The translations under genes and the position numbers were made by a program. From the NCBI GenBank assembly GCA_027491735.1, contig JAOZGP010000023.1:42656-106655 (forward strand): DNA of 64,000 bases, given 5' to 3'. Under the pieces are notes generated by a model, which was given only the letters and a program-made list of their open reading frames with translations, did no database searches and had not been told where the DNA came from. Every line of letters starts with the position of its first letter. Within the stretch, counting starts at the first letter, position 1. Shown here one piece after another: positions 53,640 through 63,065 of this stretch. The stretch is from Thermoproteota archaeon (GTDB lineage Archaea > Korarchaeota > Korarchaeia > Korarchaeales > Korarchaeaceae).

Positions 53640-54013
53640 AGAGGTAGATGAGGATCTCAGAAGGCTCTTGATGATATGGCTTATGGATGTGGAGTTATTT
53701 CGGAGGGCGCGTTCAGGGAGGGAATGAAGTACGTCGTCAGGAGATCCTTCTCGGCTGACAGGCTTGTGATGGAGGATAGGGAAGGGCTTGTCTACGGACA
53801 TGCATCGGCTGCCGAGGTTGATGTGTCGGTGAAGGACAGGAAACACATCCTGATAGAGGTCAGGTCGAGGATCTCCAAGGGAGATGTGGTGAAGCTCTGG
53901 AGGATAGGCAGCTCTACCAGAGGACCTACGGTGTTAAGCCGAGGCTTCTGATAGCGAGGGGTTTCATAGACGAGGGCGCCAGGGATCTCGCTGGAAGGGT
54001 TGGGTTGAGATAG
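53640..54013 (+). pseudogene. Decayed DUF3782-like PD-(D/E)xK nuclease-fold protein
   Basis: Two frames join to a recognisable C-terminal part of a family that is abundant in thermophilic archaea: SEGAFREGMKYVVRRSF, REGLVYGHASAAEVDVSVKD, ILIEVRSRISKGDVVKLWRIG, then after a one-base loss near 53907 LYQRTYGVKPRLLIARGFID and a TAG at 54013. The conserved E-V-D and E-V-R residues fit a nuclease-like active site (E-V-K in most). The start region is broken as well. Confidence 0.65.
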
Positions 54014-54583
54014 AACCTGTCGTCCCTGACTAGCCTACTTTGACGTTCTCCCCGATAAACAGAGCAAATTCTCGCTCTCAGTAGCTCCATCAACGTAAGA
54101 TCTCATCGGATTTTACCCAGCCCCTTCCTCCACAATTAGAAGCGAGGATGTGCCGGCGTCCCGTTAAAACCTGAGCCACTATTGATGTTTCGAGATCCTC
54201 TCAGCTCAGTGTCACCAATCTGTGAGCATCCGTTCGCCTGAGAAGACCATACACAGCTTTTCATCCTGATTCAAGCAGTCAGAACGTTCACAATCTCTAA
54301 ATAGACAAACGCCCTCCCCAGAGGAGATCAGATGCCTTTGTTGATCAGCTTCAACTTCAACGGATCGATGAGCGTTCTACGAAGAGAATGTCGGTCAATG
54401 GGATTTGTATAGCTGAATGATACAAGGTAGGGGGTTGGAGAAGCTTCTTGAAGCCCTTGATCTTCGTGCCTCCATGCTCTACAGAAAAACAGCCGTGCTC
54501 TCAGCGGCATTATTGGCAGCACGGAGAGAGCACATCAGTCCGGAACATAATCCTCATCACCTCAAGCCTAAAGCACAGTAATG
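54014..54583. other. Intergenic, no gene seen
   Basis: About 570 bases with short frames only. No repeat or RNA gene recognised. Confidence 0.4.
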
Positions 54584-55721
54584 TTATTCGTCTCCTGTCG
54601 CTCCACGACCGACCGCCGTCAGGAGGAGAACGGCAATCACAGAGGGGACTGTTAGGAGCAAGTAGCTGAACTTATAGCCAGCAAACTCAGCGATCACACT
54701 GTATGCAACTGGTCCGAGGAAGCCTCCCAGGTCGAAGCCCATTGAGTATACCGATGCAGTCCTATTCCTGACAGGTCTCGGTGCAAGGGAGATCACCATG
54801 AACTGAATCGTTGGGGTCGTGAACCCCATTCCGAAGCCCATGACGAGGGCTGGCATCCAGCAGGTATCAGCTGGGTAAAGCAAAGTGAGAAGGAGAACGC
54901 CAACGGCTGTCAGGAGGAAGCCAGCTATCGCCACAGACTCACACCTTCTCGAGGTCCTCCCTGACAGGTACCTGGAGAGGACGTTGCTCATCCCCATGAG
55001 CATCAGGAACTTCCCATAGATACTTGCGGGGTACCCTAAATCCCTGTAATGCATCTGGAGAACGTCCTGGATGCCCATCAGAGTTGCTCCACCCATCATG
55101 GAGATCGATGCGAGGATCAAGATCTCCCTGTTCACGACGTCCAACCATCCTCCGGTCTCGAGAGCGACGCCCTTCTCATCCACTCTGACCTCAAAGGCAG
55201 ATGTGAGAGCTGTGAGAAGTGAGAGAATTAGTGATAACAGAAAAACAGGTGCATATCCGAGGAGGTCGACTATCAGACCAGCTATGGGGGGCTATCACGG
55301 CAGCAAGGGACATGACCACGGCCCTGAGGGCCAGCGCCATCCTAGCGGGTCCACCTGAGGAAACCGCCACAATCGAGGGAGACATGAAGAAGGCGTTTCC
55401 TAATCCCTGAAGAAGCCTTCCGGCTAAGATGCCTAAAGAAGAGCCCAGTTTGAGATATATCAGTGAGGAAATGGAGGAAACGGCTCCCCCAATGAGCATG
55501 GCCAGGTAGCTGCTGGTCTTATCCGCCAGATGACCGGCCAATGGTCTGAATGCGAGGGACACGAAGAATGCTGAGGACCAGATGATCCCCGTACCGGCTA
55601 TTCCAATGCCCATGTCCCTGGAGTACCTGGCAGGAATTGATCCAACAGATTGAAGGGCAAGAAAGTATGTTCCGACCGAGGTGAGCCCAAGAACAAGCCT
55701 TCTGGTTTCCTGTCTGACCAT
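54584..55721 (-). pseudogene. Major facilitator superfamily transporter, interrupted by a one-base frameshift
   Basis: A 12-span exporter-like MFS protein in two frames. The N-terminal half starts at ATG 55721 (MVRQETRRLVLGLTSVGTYF), with GGTGGATG upstream. It carries the MFS loop motif in SLAFRPLAGHLADKTSSYLAML and then RLLQGLGNAFFMSPSIVAVS. The frame breaks at a G6 run, 55286-55291 (plus strand). With one G fewer it continues IAGLIVDLLGYAPVFLLSL, then to the C-terminal half ending 54584. The restored protein would be about 378 residues. A sequencing error is as likely as true inactivation. Substrate unknown. Confidence 0.8.
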
Positions 55722-55773
55722 TCCCGAGCATCCACCATGATAATTTTTTAAGACTTCACCGGAGACTTGGTCG

Positions 55774-56322
55774 ATGACCAGGAATGAGCTGAAGGACCTG
55801 TTCATATCCTGGACAGTTATAAGCTTCTGCTTTGCCCTCACACCCTCCATCTGGAGCTTAATTCCCCTTTTACCGATATCTGGGATTACAGCTGGTCTTG
55901 GATTCATCCTACACGAGCTAGGACATAGATACTTCGCAAGAAGGTCTGGCTGTGTGGCCTATTACAGAGCCTGGAGATGGGGCCTCGCGCTAGCCCTGAT
56001 CACCTCAATCCTCAGCCTCGGAAGGTTCATATTCGCGGCTCCTGGAGCGGTCTACATAGGGTGTATCTACAGAGAGCTCACGAGAGAGGAGGAGGCGAGA
56101 ATATCCGCTGCCGGACCTGCGGCTAACATGGTCCTTGCCCTTCTCTTTCGAGCCCTCCCCCTCGGGTTAATCAGCAGGATTGGCTTTGAGGTCAACTCCT
56201 ACCTGGCCCTGTTCAACTTGCTCCCGCTTCCACCGTTGGACGGATGGAAGCTGTTCAGGAGCAACTCAATCGCTTGGATCATCATGATCTCCATCGCTGC
56301 CATTATGACTTTTCTCTCATGA
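55774..56322 (+). CDS. Membrane metalloprotease, site-2 protease (M50) family
   Basis: A 182-residue protein with four or five membrane spans. The zinc site HELGH is in GLGFILHELGHRYFARRSG, and the third ligand region is NLLPLPPLDGWK with the conserved Asp. A central GPAAN motif (ISAAGPAANMVLAL) is also typical. It is a minimal archaeal member without PDZ or CBS domains. It probably cleaves substrates within the membrane. It is divergent from the MFS gene, with 52 bases between the starts. Confidence 0.9.
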   Translation: MTRNELKDLFISWTVISFCFALTPSIWSLIPLLPISGITAGLGFILHELGHRYFARRSGCVAYYRAWRWGLALALITSILSLGRFIFAAPGAVYIGCIYRELTREEEARISAAGPAANMVLALLFRALPLGLISRIGFEVNSYLALFNLLPLPPLDGWKLFRSNSIAWIIMISIAAIMTFLS

Positions 56323-56628
56323 CCGCATCTCATGGCTGGTGGGTGGGGCTTAAAGCGGCTCGCAGGCATGAGGGAAAACCTCGACGTGAGTTGAGGAGAT
56401 GTCGGTCCATCAGAACGATTCTTGCTGAATGGCAGAACATGAAGGACTTGGATCCATGAGCAACGACGCTCCTATGGTGAGAGCCCAGTTGAATGATGCG
56501 GCCGTGCGTATGAGGCTGATGCAAACCTGTTCCAGTGCTTGAGCTCTCGACCAGAGCCCATGTTCAATGAACCGCTCATTCCATGTTATGAACTCTCAGC
56601 TTTTTAGGGTCGGGCATCGAGATGTCCT
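56323..56628. other. Intergenic, no gene seen
   Basis: About 300 bases upstream of lhr. No TATA box stands out and no coding sequence is recognisable. Confidence 0.4.
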
Positions 56629-59379
56629 GTGGTGCTCGAGCTCCTGCATCCATCCCTGGTTAAGCTGTGGAGAAAGAGGGGTTTCCATGAGCCAACTCCT
56701 CCCCAGAAGAGGGCGATCCCCCTGATCCTCTCCGGGAAGAATGTCCTCATAATGGCTCCAACCGGAAGCGGGAAGACCGAAGCAGCCGTCCTTCCGATCC
56801 TATCGATGATGATTCGTGAGGAAGGGAGAGGAGTGAAGTTCCTCTACATAACACCGTTGAGGACGCTCAACAGGGATCTCCTGTCCAGGATGGAATGGTG
56901 GGCCCTGAGATTGGATCTGAGGATTGGCATCAGGCATGGAGATACCAGTCAAGCGGAGAGGAGAGCTCAGGCACTTCACCCGCCTGACATACTGATAACA
57001 ACACCCGAATCCCTTCAACTCCTCTTGACGGGGAGAAGGCTTAAGGAAGGCCTGAGAAACCTCAGATGGGTGGTGGTGGATGAGGTTCACGAGCTGGCAG
57101 GAAGCAGGAGAGGAGCCCAGCTCAGCGTGCTCCTGGAGAAGCTCAGGTTCATCCTGGGAAAGAAAATCCAAATTATAGGATTATCAGCAACTATCGGAAA
57201 TCCTGAGGAGGTGGGGAGGCTTCTCGCTGGGTCCAGCGAGGTCAGCGTGGTCAACACGCCCGTCCTCAAGGAGATGAGGATTGAGGTCCTATGGCCTGAC
57301 CCAAGGCCGGATCTCTCCGATCTCTTGATGGTCTCTCCAGATCTCTCTGGAAGGATCTTGGCTCTCAAGGAGATCATCGAGAAACATGGAACATCCTTGA
57401 TATTCGCAAACACCAGACCAATGGTTGAACTTCTCGGGAGCAGGCTCCTCCTCTTGGATGAGAGATTTCCTGTTTACGCCCATCATGGAAGCCTCTCACA
57501 ATCCAGGAGAGTGAGGATTGAGGAGATGCTCAGAAGAGGAGAGATAAAAGGAGTCATATGCACCTCCTCCATGGAGCTTGGGATAGATGTGGGGCACGTC
57601 GAGTTCGTCGTCCAGTTCAACTCCCCGAGGGAGGTCAGAAGACTAATACAGAGAATTGGAAGATCGGGGCACTCCCTGGGAAGGGTGAGCAGGGGCGTGG
57701 TCCTCGTTGGAAGCAGCGATGATGCGCTTGAGAGCTTGGTCCTCATAAGGAGACTTAAGAAAGGGATCATAGAACCTTCCGAGATATTCGAGGCTCCCTT
57801 GGATGTCCTGGCCCATGAGGTAGTCGGCTTCTCCGTGTGCGGGGTGATGGATCAGGACTCCATATACGAGGCCGTGAGAGGTGCTTATCCCTACAGGAAT
57901 CTGAGGAGGGAGGACTTTCTGAGACTGATCTCATTCTTGGAGGAGGTCGGAGTCATCAGGAGGCATGAGGACAGAATCTACCCGACAAGAAGGGGGTTCA
58001 AATACTTCTTCGGTGTGCTCTCGACGATACCGGAGACAAGACAGTACGCACTGATTGAGAGGTCCTCAGGGGACTTCGTCGGGGTTCTCGATGATTACTT
58101 CGTCTCGGAGTACTGTGATGTAGGAGCCAGGTTCATAGTGGGAGGGGTTCCGTGGGAAGTCGTGTCGCTGGGGGAGGAGAGGGTGTACGTTGAGAGGACG
58201 GATGACTACTGGAGCTCCATACCAAGCTGGATTGGCGAGGAGATACCAGTCCCGTTCGAAGTAGCCCAGGAGGTTGGGAGAATGAGGAGGAGAGTTGAGG
58301 AGCTGCTTGAGAAGGAAGGAAAGCTTGAGAAGATCCTTGAGGAGTCCTTCGGATCGGAAGATGTCCTAAGGAAGGCTCTAGAAGATGTTAGGAAGATGTT
58401 TCTGATGGGAATCCCCGTCCCGACCGACAGAAGGATACTCGTCGAGGACTGTGGGGATGTTGTCGTGGTGCACGCTCACTTCGGCAGCAAGGTGAACAGG
58501 GCCCTCGGCAAGTACATAGCTCATGAGGCATCCGGATCAGGATACCCCGTCTACCTATCCGAGAAGCCCTACAGGATAGTCATCAGGGGGGCGAATGCTC
58601 AGCAGGTTCATGATATAATCAAGGGAGTGAATAGAACGAGCTTCCTCAGGGATCTGAGGAGGTCTGTTGAGGAGAGCAAGGCATTGAGGTGGAGACTTCA
58701 GCAGGTGGCGAGGAGGATGGGAATCCTGGACCCAGAGGTCTCGCTGACCAGAAGGATGGTCGATGCCATGATGATAGGACTTAAGGGAACTCCAGCCATG
58801 GAGGAGGCGGTCAGGGAAGTCCTTGAGAGGGATCTCGATGTGAAGAAGGCTCTCGATGTTGTTGACATGATCGAGAGGGGTGAAGTGGAGGTCGTCATGG
58901 TCAAGGGACCAACTCCGATAACCCTGAACAACCTGAGGTCAATTGGTCCTCTTAAGCCAGTTCAAAGGAGAAGAGAGGTCCTCTCCTATCTGAGCTTCAA
59001 GCTGAGAGTTCTTCAGACCTTTATCTCATTCGGATGTCTGGACTGTGGCTATGTGTTCAGCATCCCGGTGAGGGAGGTTGAGCCACCTGAATGCCCGGCA
59101 TGTGGATCCAAAGAGCTCGTGTTCGATCTCCTGGATGAGGAGGAGCTCTCAAGAGTTGTTGAAAGGATCAGAGAAGGAATGAGGGGGAGAGGATCCAGCT
59201 TGATGGCGTGCTCTAGGCTTCTCAAGAGATTTGGGGTGAAGGCAGTGATCGCTAGGGCTGCAGGCCTCAACTTGAGGGAGATGGAAGATCTGTTGAAGGA
59301 GGGATTGGGTGGAGAGGATCTCATGAGAAGGATCTACCTGCTTCACAGGGAGAAGACGAGGAGGAGGTTTCACAGCTGA
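56629..59379 (+). CDS. lhr: Lhr-type ATP-dependent helicase
   Basis: Superfamily 2 3'-5' helicase acting on DNA or DNA-RNA hybrids, found widely in archaea and linked to repair. The 916-residue protein has PTPPQKRAIP (Q motif), APTGSGKTEAA (I), ITTPESLQ, VVDEVHEL (II), GLSATIG (III), TSLIFANTRP (IV), CTSSMELGIDVG (V) and QRIGRSGHSLG (VI). The winged helix and Lhr-specific domain follow. The C-terminal region adds a zinc ribbon, CLDCGYVFS...ECPACGSKE. It starts with GTG 56629 and ends directly against the convergent KITE-protein gene. A 49-base exact inverted copy of 57556-57604 lies at 53415-53463. Confidence 0.93.
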   Translation: MVLELLHPSLVKLWRKRGFHEPTPPQKRAIPLILSGKNVLIMAPTGSGKTEAAVLPILSMMIREEGRGVKFLYITPLRTLNRDLLSRMEWWALRLDLRIGIRHGDTSQAERRAQALHPPDILITTPESLQLLLTGRRLKEGLRNLRWVVVDEVHELAGSRRGAQLSVLLEKLRFILGKKIQIIGLSATIGNPEEVGRLLAGSSEVSVVNTPVLKEMRIEVLWPDPRPDLSDLLMVSPDLSGRILALKEIIEKHGTSLIFANTRPMVELLGSRLLLLDERFPVYAHHGSLSQSRRVRIEEMLRRGEIKGVICTSSMELGIDVGHVEFVVQFNSPREVRRLIQRIGRSGHSLGRVSRGVVLVGSSDDALESLVLIRRLKKGIIEPSEIFEAPLDVLAHEVVGFSVCGVMDQDSIYEAVRGAYPYRNLRREDFLRLISFLEEVGVIRRHEDRIYPTRRGFKYFFGVLSTIPETRQYALIERSSGDFVGVLDDYFVSEYCDVGARFIVGGVPWEVVSLGEERVYVERTDDYWSSIPSWIGEEIPVPFEVAQEVGRMRRRVEELLEKEGKLEKILEESFGSEDVLRKALEDVRKMFLMGIPVPTDRRILVEDCGDVVVVHAHFGSKVNRALGKYIAHEASGSGYPVYLSEKPYRIVIRGANAQQVHDIIKGVNRTSFLRDLRRSVEESKALRWRLQQVARRMGILDPEVSLTRRMVDAMMIGLKGTPAMEEAVREVLERDLDVKKALDVVDMIERGEVEVVMVKGPTPITLNNLRSIGPLKPVQRRREVLSYLSFKLRVLQTFISFGCLDCGYVFSIPVREVEPPECPACGSKELVFDLLDEEELSRVVERIREGMRGRGSSLMACSRLLKRFGVKAVIARAAGLNLREMEDLLKEGLGGEDLMRRIYLLHREKTRRRFHS

Positions 59380-59934
59380 TCATCCACCTTCAACAGGAGC
59401 CTCGAGGCCTGAGAGCCTCTTCAGGTCTATCTCAATTCTCGATCTCCACCCTATTAGGATCTGATTTCCTTCCTCCTCAAGGTATCCCATCTTTATAAGC
59501 CTGTTCAGGACATAATCCACCCTGGGTTGTCTGAACCTCGACCTGAGAAGGGAGAGTAGCTCTCTATGTCCCGCCCTTCCTCCCCTTGAGATCAGATAGA
59601 GAAGGGCGACTGAGAGCATCGCCAGGTCATCTATTCTCCATCCGGCAGTACTGGCCTCCTGAACGGAGACAGGTCCCCTCATGAGGATCAGAAAGGTGCA
59701 CTTCCTCAGCTCATCCTCCCTCTCCGGGTCTATTGGAACCTCATCTCCATCACCACCAACAGCAACCACCCTGAGACCTAGATCTGTCAGTCTCTCATCT
59801 AAAGCCTTCACAACCTCCAGATAATCGTTTCCAACGACCTTCCTCAGCTCCCATCCCTTCACCCCTGGCTTGAGGCCGGATCTGAAGAGAAGAGTTCTAG
59901 CAGCTCTTCTAACCTTTTCAGATGGGACGGGCAT
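59380..59934 (-). CDS. KITE/MAGE-like tandem winged-helix protein (ScpB/Nse3 role)
   Basis: A 184-residue protein with two winged-helix-like halves: VRRAARTLLFRSGLKPGVKGWELRKVV...YLEVVKALDERLTDLGLRVVAV and LAMLSVALLYLISRGGRAGHRELLSLL...RVDYVLNRLIKMGYLEEE. The size, halves and gene neighbours fit the KITE family (ScpB, and Nse3/MAGE of the Smc5/6 complex); several phrases (LGLRVVAV, VDYVLNRLIKMGYLE) read more like MAGE than bacterial ScpB. It overlaps the kleisin gene by 17 bases. It would bind the kleisin at the SMC heads. Confidence 0.6.
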   Translation of the reverse strand: MPVPSEKVRRAARTLLFRSGLKPGVKGWELRKVVGNDYLEVVKALDERLTDLGLRVVAVGGDGDEVPIDPEREDELRKCTFLILMRGPVSVQEASTAGWRIDDLAMLSVALLYLISRGGRAGHRELLSLLRSRFRQPRVDYVLNRLIKMGYLEEEGNQILIGWRSRIEIDLKRLSGLEAPVEGG

Positions 59935-60619
59935 TCGAGAACCTCCTGACCGGAATCACGTAGGAGAAGAACTTCCCTGGGGATGGTTTGGTTACGTAGA
60001 GCTCCTCCTCAACGGGATCCAGAACGAGGCTTATCTCACCGGAGCTCGCCAGGAAGGCGATGGCGTAGGCCTTAAGGAGGACCTCCTTTGGGGATCCCGA
60101 CACGACCTTCCTGTAAGGGATGGGTTCCTCCATTTTCCTAACAATTTCCCTAACCTCATCCAGGATCTCCTCAAGATCTGGTTCTTCAGGTATTATCTCT
60201 TTAAGCGATCCTCTGAGTGTTATCATCTCCCTTGAGGGAGGTGCAATCCTCTTCTCCTGCAGGTAGGACAGCGATCTGTGGACATCAGCCAGAGTCACCT
60301 GCTCCAGATCCACTATAGGGCTCCATGCCTCGAGAAGTTCCTCCGCCAAGGATCTGGGGTCCATGCTCAACTTGAGGAGAGCGATTATCCTCCCCAAGGC
60401 CGCAACGGTGGACTCCCTCCTGAGCCACTCCCCCTGCTCCCTCACCACTTCTGCAAGCTTGAGGATTATCTCCGAGTCCATCAGGAGATCCTCATCCCTC
60501 ATTCTTGGAAGGAGGTCCCTCAGCTCATCCAGGATCTCCAGCACCCTCACTGAGAAGGGATCCGAGCTTGATCTCAACGTCGCTGACACCTCATCCAGGA
60601 TCTCCTCAAGCCTCCTCAA
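59918..60619 (-). CDS. Kleisin-like SMC partner (ScpA/Nse4 role)
   Basis: A 233-residue protein. The N-terminal part, DPFSVRVLEILDELRDLLPRM...DSEIILKLAEVVREQGEWLRRES, follows the ScpA pattern of helices that bind the SMC neck. The middle is charged and probably flexible, and the C-terminal winged helix (KEVLLKAYAIAFLASSGEISLVLDPVEEELYV) would bind the other SMC head. It starts at TTG 60619, with GGGAGG upstream, inside the end of the SMC gene (14-base overlap). It links the SMC dimer into a ring. Confidence 0.65.
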   Translation of the reverse strand: MRRLEEILDEVSATLRSSSDPFSVRVLEILDELRDLLPRMRDEDLLMDSEIILKLAEVVREQGEWLRRESTVAALGRIIALLKLSMDPRSLAEELLEAWSPIVDLEQVTLADVHRSLSYLQEKRIAPPSREMITLRGSLKEIIPEEPDLEEILDEVREIVRKMEEPIPYRKVVSGSPKEVLLKAYAIAFLASSGEISLVLDPVEEELYVTKPSPGKFFSYVIPVRRFSNARPI

Positions 60620-62324
60620 GCAGGAACCTCCCTGACTCTCCCCTCACCTTCTGAACAACGAGAACGTGGACGTCATCAGGGATGTCGCTCGGTGGGACCG
60701 GTGTTATCACGAGGTACTGGATCCCGCTTCTGGCGAGCTCTAATATGGACCTGAAGATGACCCCCCTGTTCCTGAGATCCATATGAGTATCGAACTCATC
60801 AACAGCTCTGAAGGGAGATTCCATGCAGCTCTGGAGTGCCAGGAAGAAGGACATGACGGCTGATGTTCTCTCTCCACCACTATGAGAGAGAGGATCTAGA
60901 GGGGAGAGATCCGAGCCAGAGAAGCTTATGAGGAGCTCTATCCCGGCCTTCTCGGGATCCTTGAGGTTGATAATCCTCACCTCGCCATCGCCGCCCATCC
61001 TGGACAGGATCTCCCTGTACATAGGATTCACAGTCTCTAGGAGAGAGGTGAGCTTCTCCCTCCAGATGATCATCCTATCCTCGATCTCCTTCACAAGTCT
61101 TCTCTTGTTTCTTTGAACCTCCTCGGCCCTCTTTCTAAGCCTCTCGTAGATCTCCCTGTACTTGGAGCAGGCTTCATCGGTGTTTCTTGGAATCCTCCCG
61201 ATTCCTGCCAGAGATATCTCGACTCTCCTCATCTCCTCCTCTATCTCATCTGGATTCCTCCCCCTGAACAGTCTCCCCCCAAGCTTCTCGGCCTCAGAGG
61301 CTAACTCCTTTATTCTCCTTCTAGCCCTCCTGACCTCCTCCTTCAACCTCCCAAGCTCATCTCTCTTGATCTCGATGAGGACCTTGGAGACCTTCACCTC
61401 ACCGATCTTGTCGGCTGCCGACTCCCACAGGTTCCTGAGCCTCAGAAGACCTTCCTTCAGCCCAATCCTCCTGTCGAGCATCCCGGCCTCAACCTCTCCT
61501 ATGCTCTCCTCAAGATCCTTTACATCGGAGGAGAGGTTGTTCATCCTCTCCTCAAGGTTCTTAAGCTCGCTCTCGAGCCCTTCAGTTTCCTTGACGATCT
61601 TGGAGAGTTTCTTCTCCTTCTCGAAAACCCTGGTCCATGCCAGTTCCCTTCTAAGGTTAGATAACTTCTCCTCAAGCTTCCTCTTCTTTTTAAGCTTGTT
61701 AGACATCTCAGTCCAGTAGTTTAATGTCTCCTCCGCCTTTGAGAGGAGAGTCTCCACCTCTCTCTCCTCAGCCTCGACCCTCAGAAGTGTTTCCCTTGCT
61801 CTCAAAATCCTCTTCCTATATGAGGAGAGGCCAACGGCCCCCTCAACAACCTTCAGCTTATCCTGAGGTGAGAGAACGGAGAACTCCTCCATCATGTTCT
61901 GATGCATTATTATCAATGGATTGTCCGGATCGAGACATAACTTTGAGAGCATCCTCCTTACAGAGGACTTCGTCATCGTCCTCCCGTTGACCTCATGCCA
62001 GTACTGCCCGTCTGACCTTATGTATCTGCTTATAAACACCTCGTCGCCCCTCACCGAGGGTATGGGTCTGGATCCCCTGCCCCTCGGTCTGTTGTCCAGG
62101 ACCACCGTCGCCCTGGCGTACCTCTCTCCCTTCCTTATCAGATCGCTGAGCCTTCTCCCCCTCTCTGTGTACGTTTGGCCGAGAGCGACAGATATTCCCA
62201 GAAGTATCGATGATTTTCCAGACCCGTTTGGTCCAGTTATCAGGTTCACTCCGCCCTCCAGCGGTATTCTGGCATACCTGTACGACATGAAGTTCTCGAG
62301 GATTACCTCCTTCACAAGGGGCAC
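60606..62324 (-). CDS. Short, hinge-less SMC ATPase with Smc5/6-like head
   Basis: A 572-residue SMC protein, half the normal length. The N-terminal head has ILENFMSYRYARIPLEGGVN, Walker A GPNGSGKSS (31-39) and the Smc5/6-style stretch TERGRRLSDLIRKGERYARA, VFISRYIRSDGQYWHEVNG and NPLIIMHQNMMEEF. The C-terminal head has signature HSGGERTSA (481-489) and Walker B ESPFRAVDEFDTHMDLRNR (502-520), nearly the Smc6 wording. The arms span only about residues 185-405 and all are charged helix; no hinge domain and no zinc hook fit. It starts with GTG 62324. It is first in an operon with a kleisin and a KITE protein. Confidence 0.9.
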   Translation of the reverse strand: MPLVKEVILENFMSYRYARIPLEGGVNLITGPNGSGKSSILLGISVALGQTYTERGRRLSDLIRKGERYARATVVLDNRPRGRGSRPIPSVRGDEVFISRYIRSDGQYWHEVNGRTMTKSSVRRMLSKLCLDPDNPLIIMHQNMMEEFSVLSPQDKLKVVEGAVGLSSYRKRILRARETLLRVEAEEREVETLLSKAEETLNYWTEMSNKLKKKRKLEEKLSNLRRELAWTRVFEKEKKLSKIVKETEGLESELKNLEERMNNLSSDVKDLEESIGEVEAGMLDRRIGLKEGLLRLRNLWESAADKIGEVKVSKVLIEIKRDELGRLKEEVRRARRRIKELASEAEKLGGRLFRGRNPDEIEEEMRRVEISLAGIGRIPRNTDEACSKYREIYERLRKRAEEVQRNKRRLVKEIEDRMIIWREKLTSLLETVNPMYREILSRMGGDGEVRIINLKDPEKAGIELLISFSGSDLSPLDPLSHSGGERTSAVMSFFLALQSCMESPFRAVDEFDTHMDLRNRGVIFRSILELARSGIQYLVITPVPPSDIPDDVHVLVVQKVRGESGRFLLEEA

Positions 62325-62382
62325 AGTGATTCATCTAGCTCCATGAAGATAAACCTATATCTCCTCGAAGGACCTAAACGTT

Positions 62383-63065
62383 ATGCCCTTCTCGGCCAAG
62401 CTCTTCGAGCCGGATCTACCGGTTCTCGAGGTAGTCAGGAGGTTGAGGGGGCTTAGGACAGAGAAAATTGTTGATGTGGACGGAAAGGATGTTGAAGTCG
62501 GACTCAGGGTGAAGGAGCTTGAGAAGAAGGATGGGGTTCTGAGAGGGTCATAGAGGAGAGCTTCCTCATATCCGTTAATTGTAGGGGAGAGGAGGGTTCC
62601 TACATCGGTTCCGGTTGAGTTCGAGTTATTTTCAACAGGAAGGCAGGAACTTCCTGGTGATAGAGGCCAAGAAGATGAGGACCTGTAAGGTAGCTTCTTG
62701 GATCTCAGCAGCGATATCGGCGAGCAAGGATGCCGTCTATGAGGCTAGAATAGATCCCGAAGTCCTGAGGAGCTTCTTTAAGAAAAGGATTGAGACCGTT
62801 AGAGTGGCGTTCTTCGATGAGGTCAGGCTCCCAAACGTCAACAAGCTCTCCCTTTACGGAAGGGAGCTCGTGAACACCGACATCTACAGGGGATATCTCA
62901 AGGTTGGCAGAGTGCGGTATGTCGTCTTTGAGCCGGAGGAGGGGGCTTGTCATTGGGCTGACAAGGGACTGCGTGATCACTTTCTTCTCAAAAATGGATG
63001 AGGAGAAGTGCTTTAAGTTCATCAGGGAGAAGGTGATCCCATTGACGATGAGGTCCCAGGAATGA
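62383..63065 (+). pseudogene. Decayed gene of unknown family, divergent from the SMC operon
   Basis: Reading across frames gives a protein of about 225 residues: MPFSAKLFEPDLPVLEVV at ATG 62383, then VEVGLRVKELEKKDGV, VIEESFLISVNCRG, VPVEFELFSTGRQEL, LVIEAKKMRTCKVASWIS, a long intact stretch (62630-62940) and finally LVIGLTRDCVITFFSKMDEE ending at TGA 63065. At least four frame changes are needed: near 62547, 62593, 62650 and the G run 62941-62945. I do not recognise the family. Its position, head to head with the SMC gene, may mean it belonged to that system. Confidence 0.55.
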
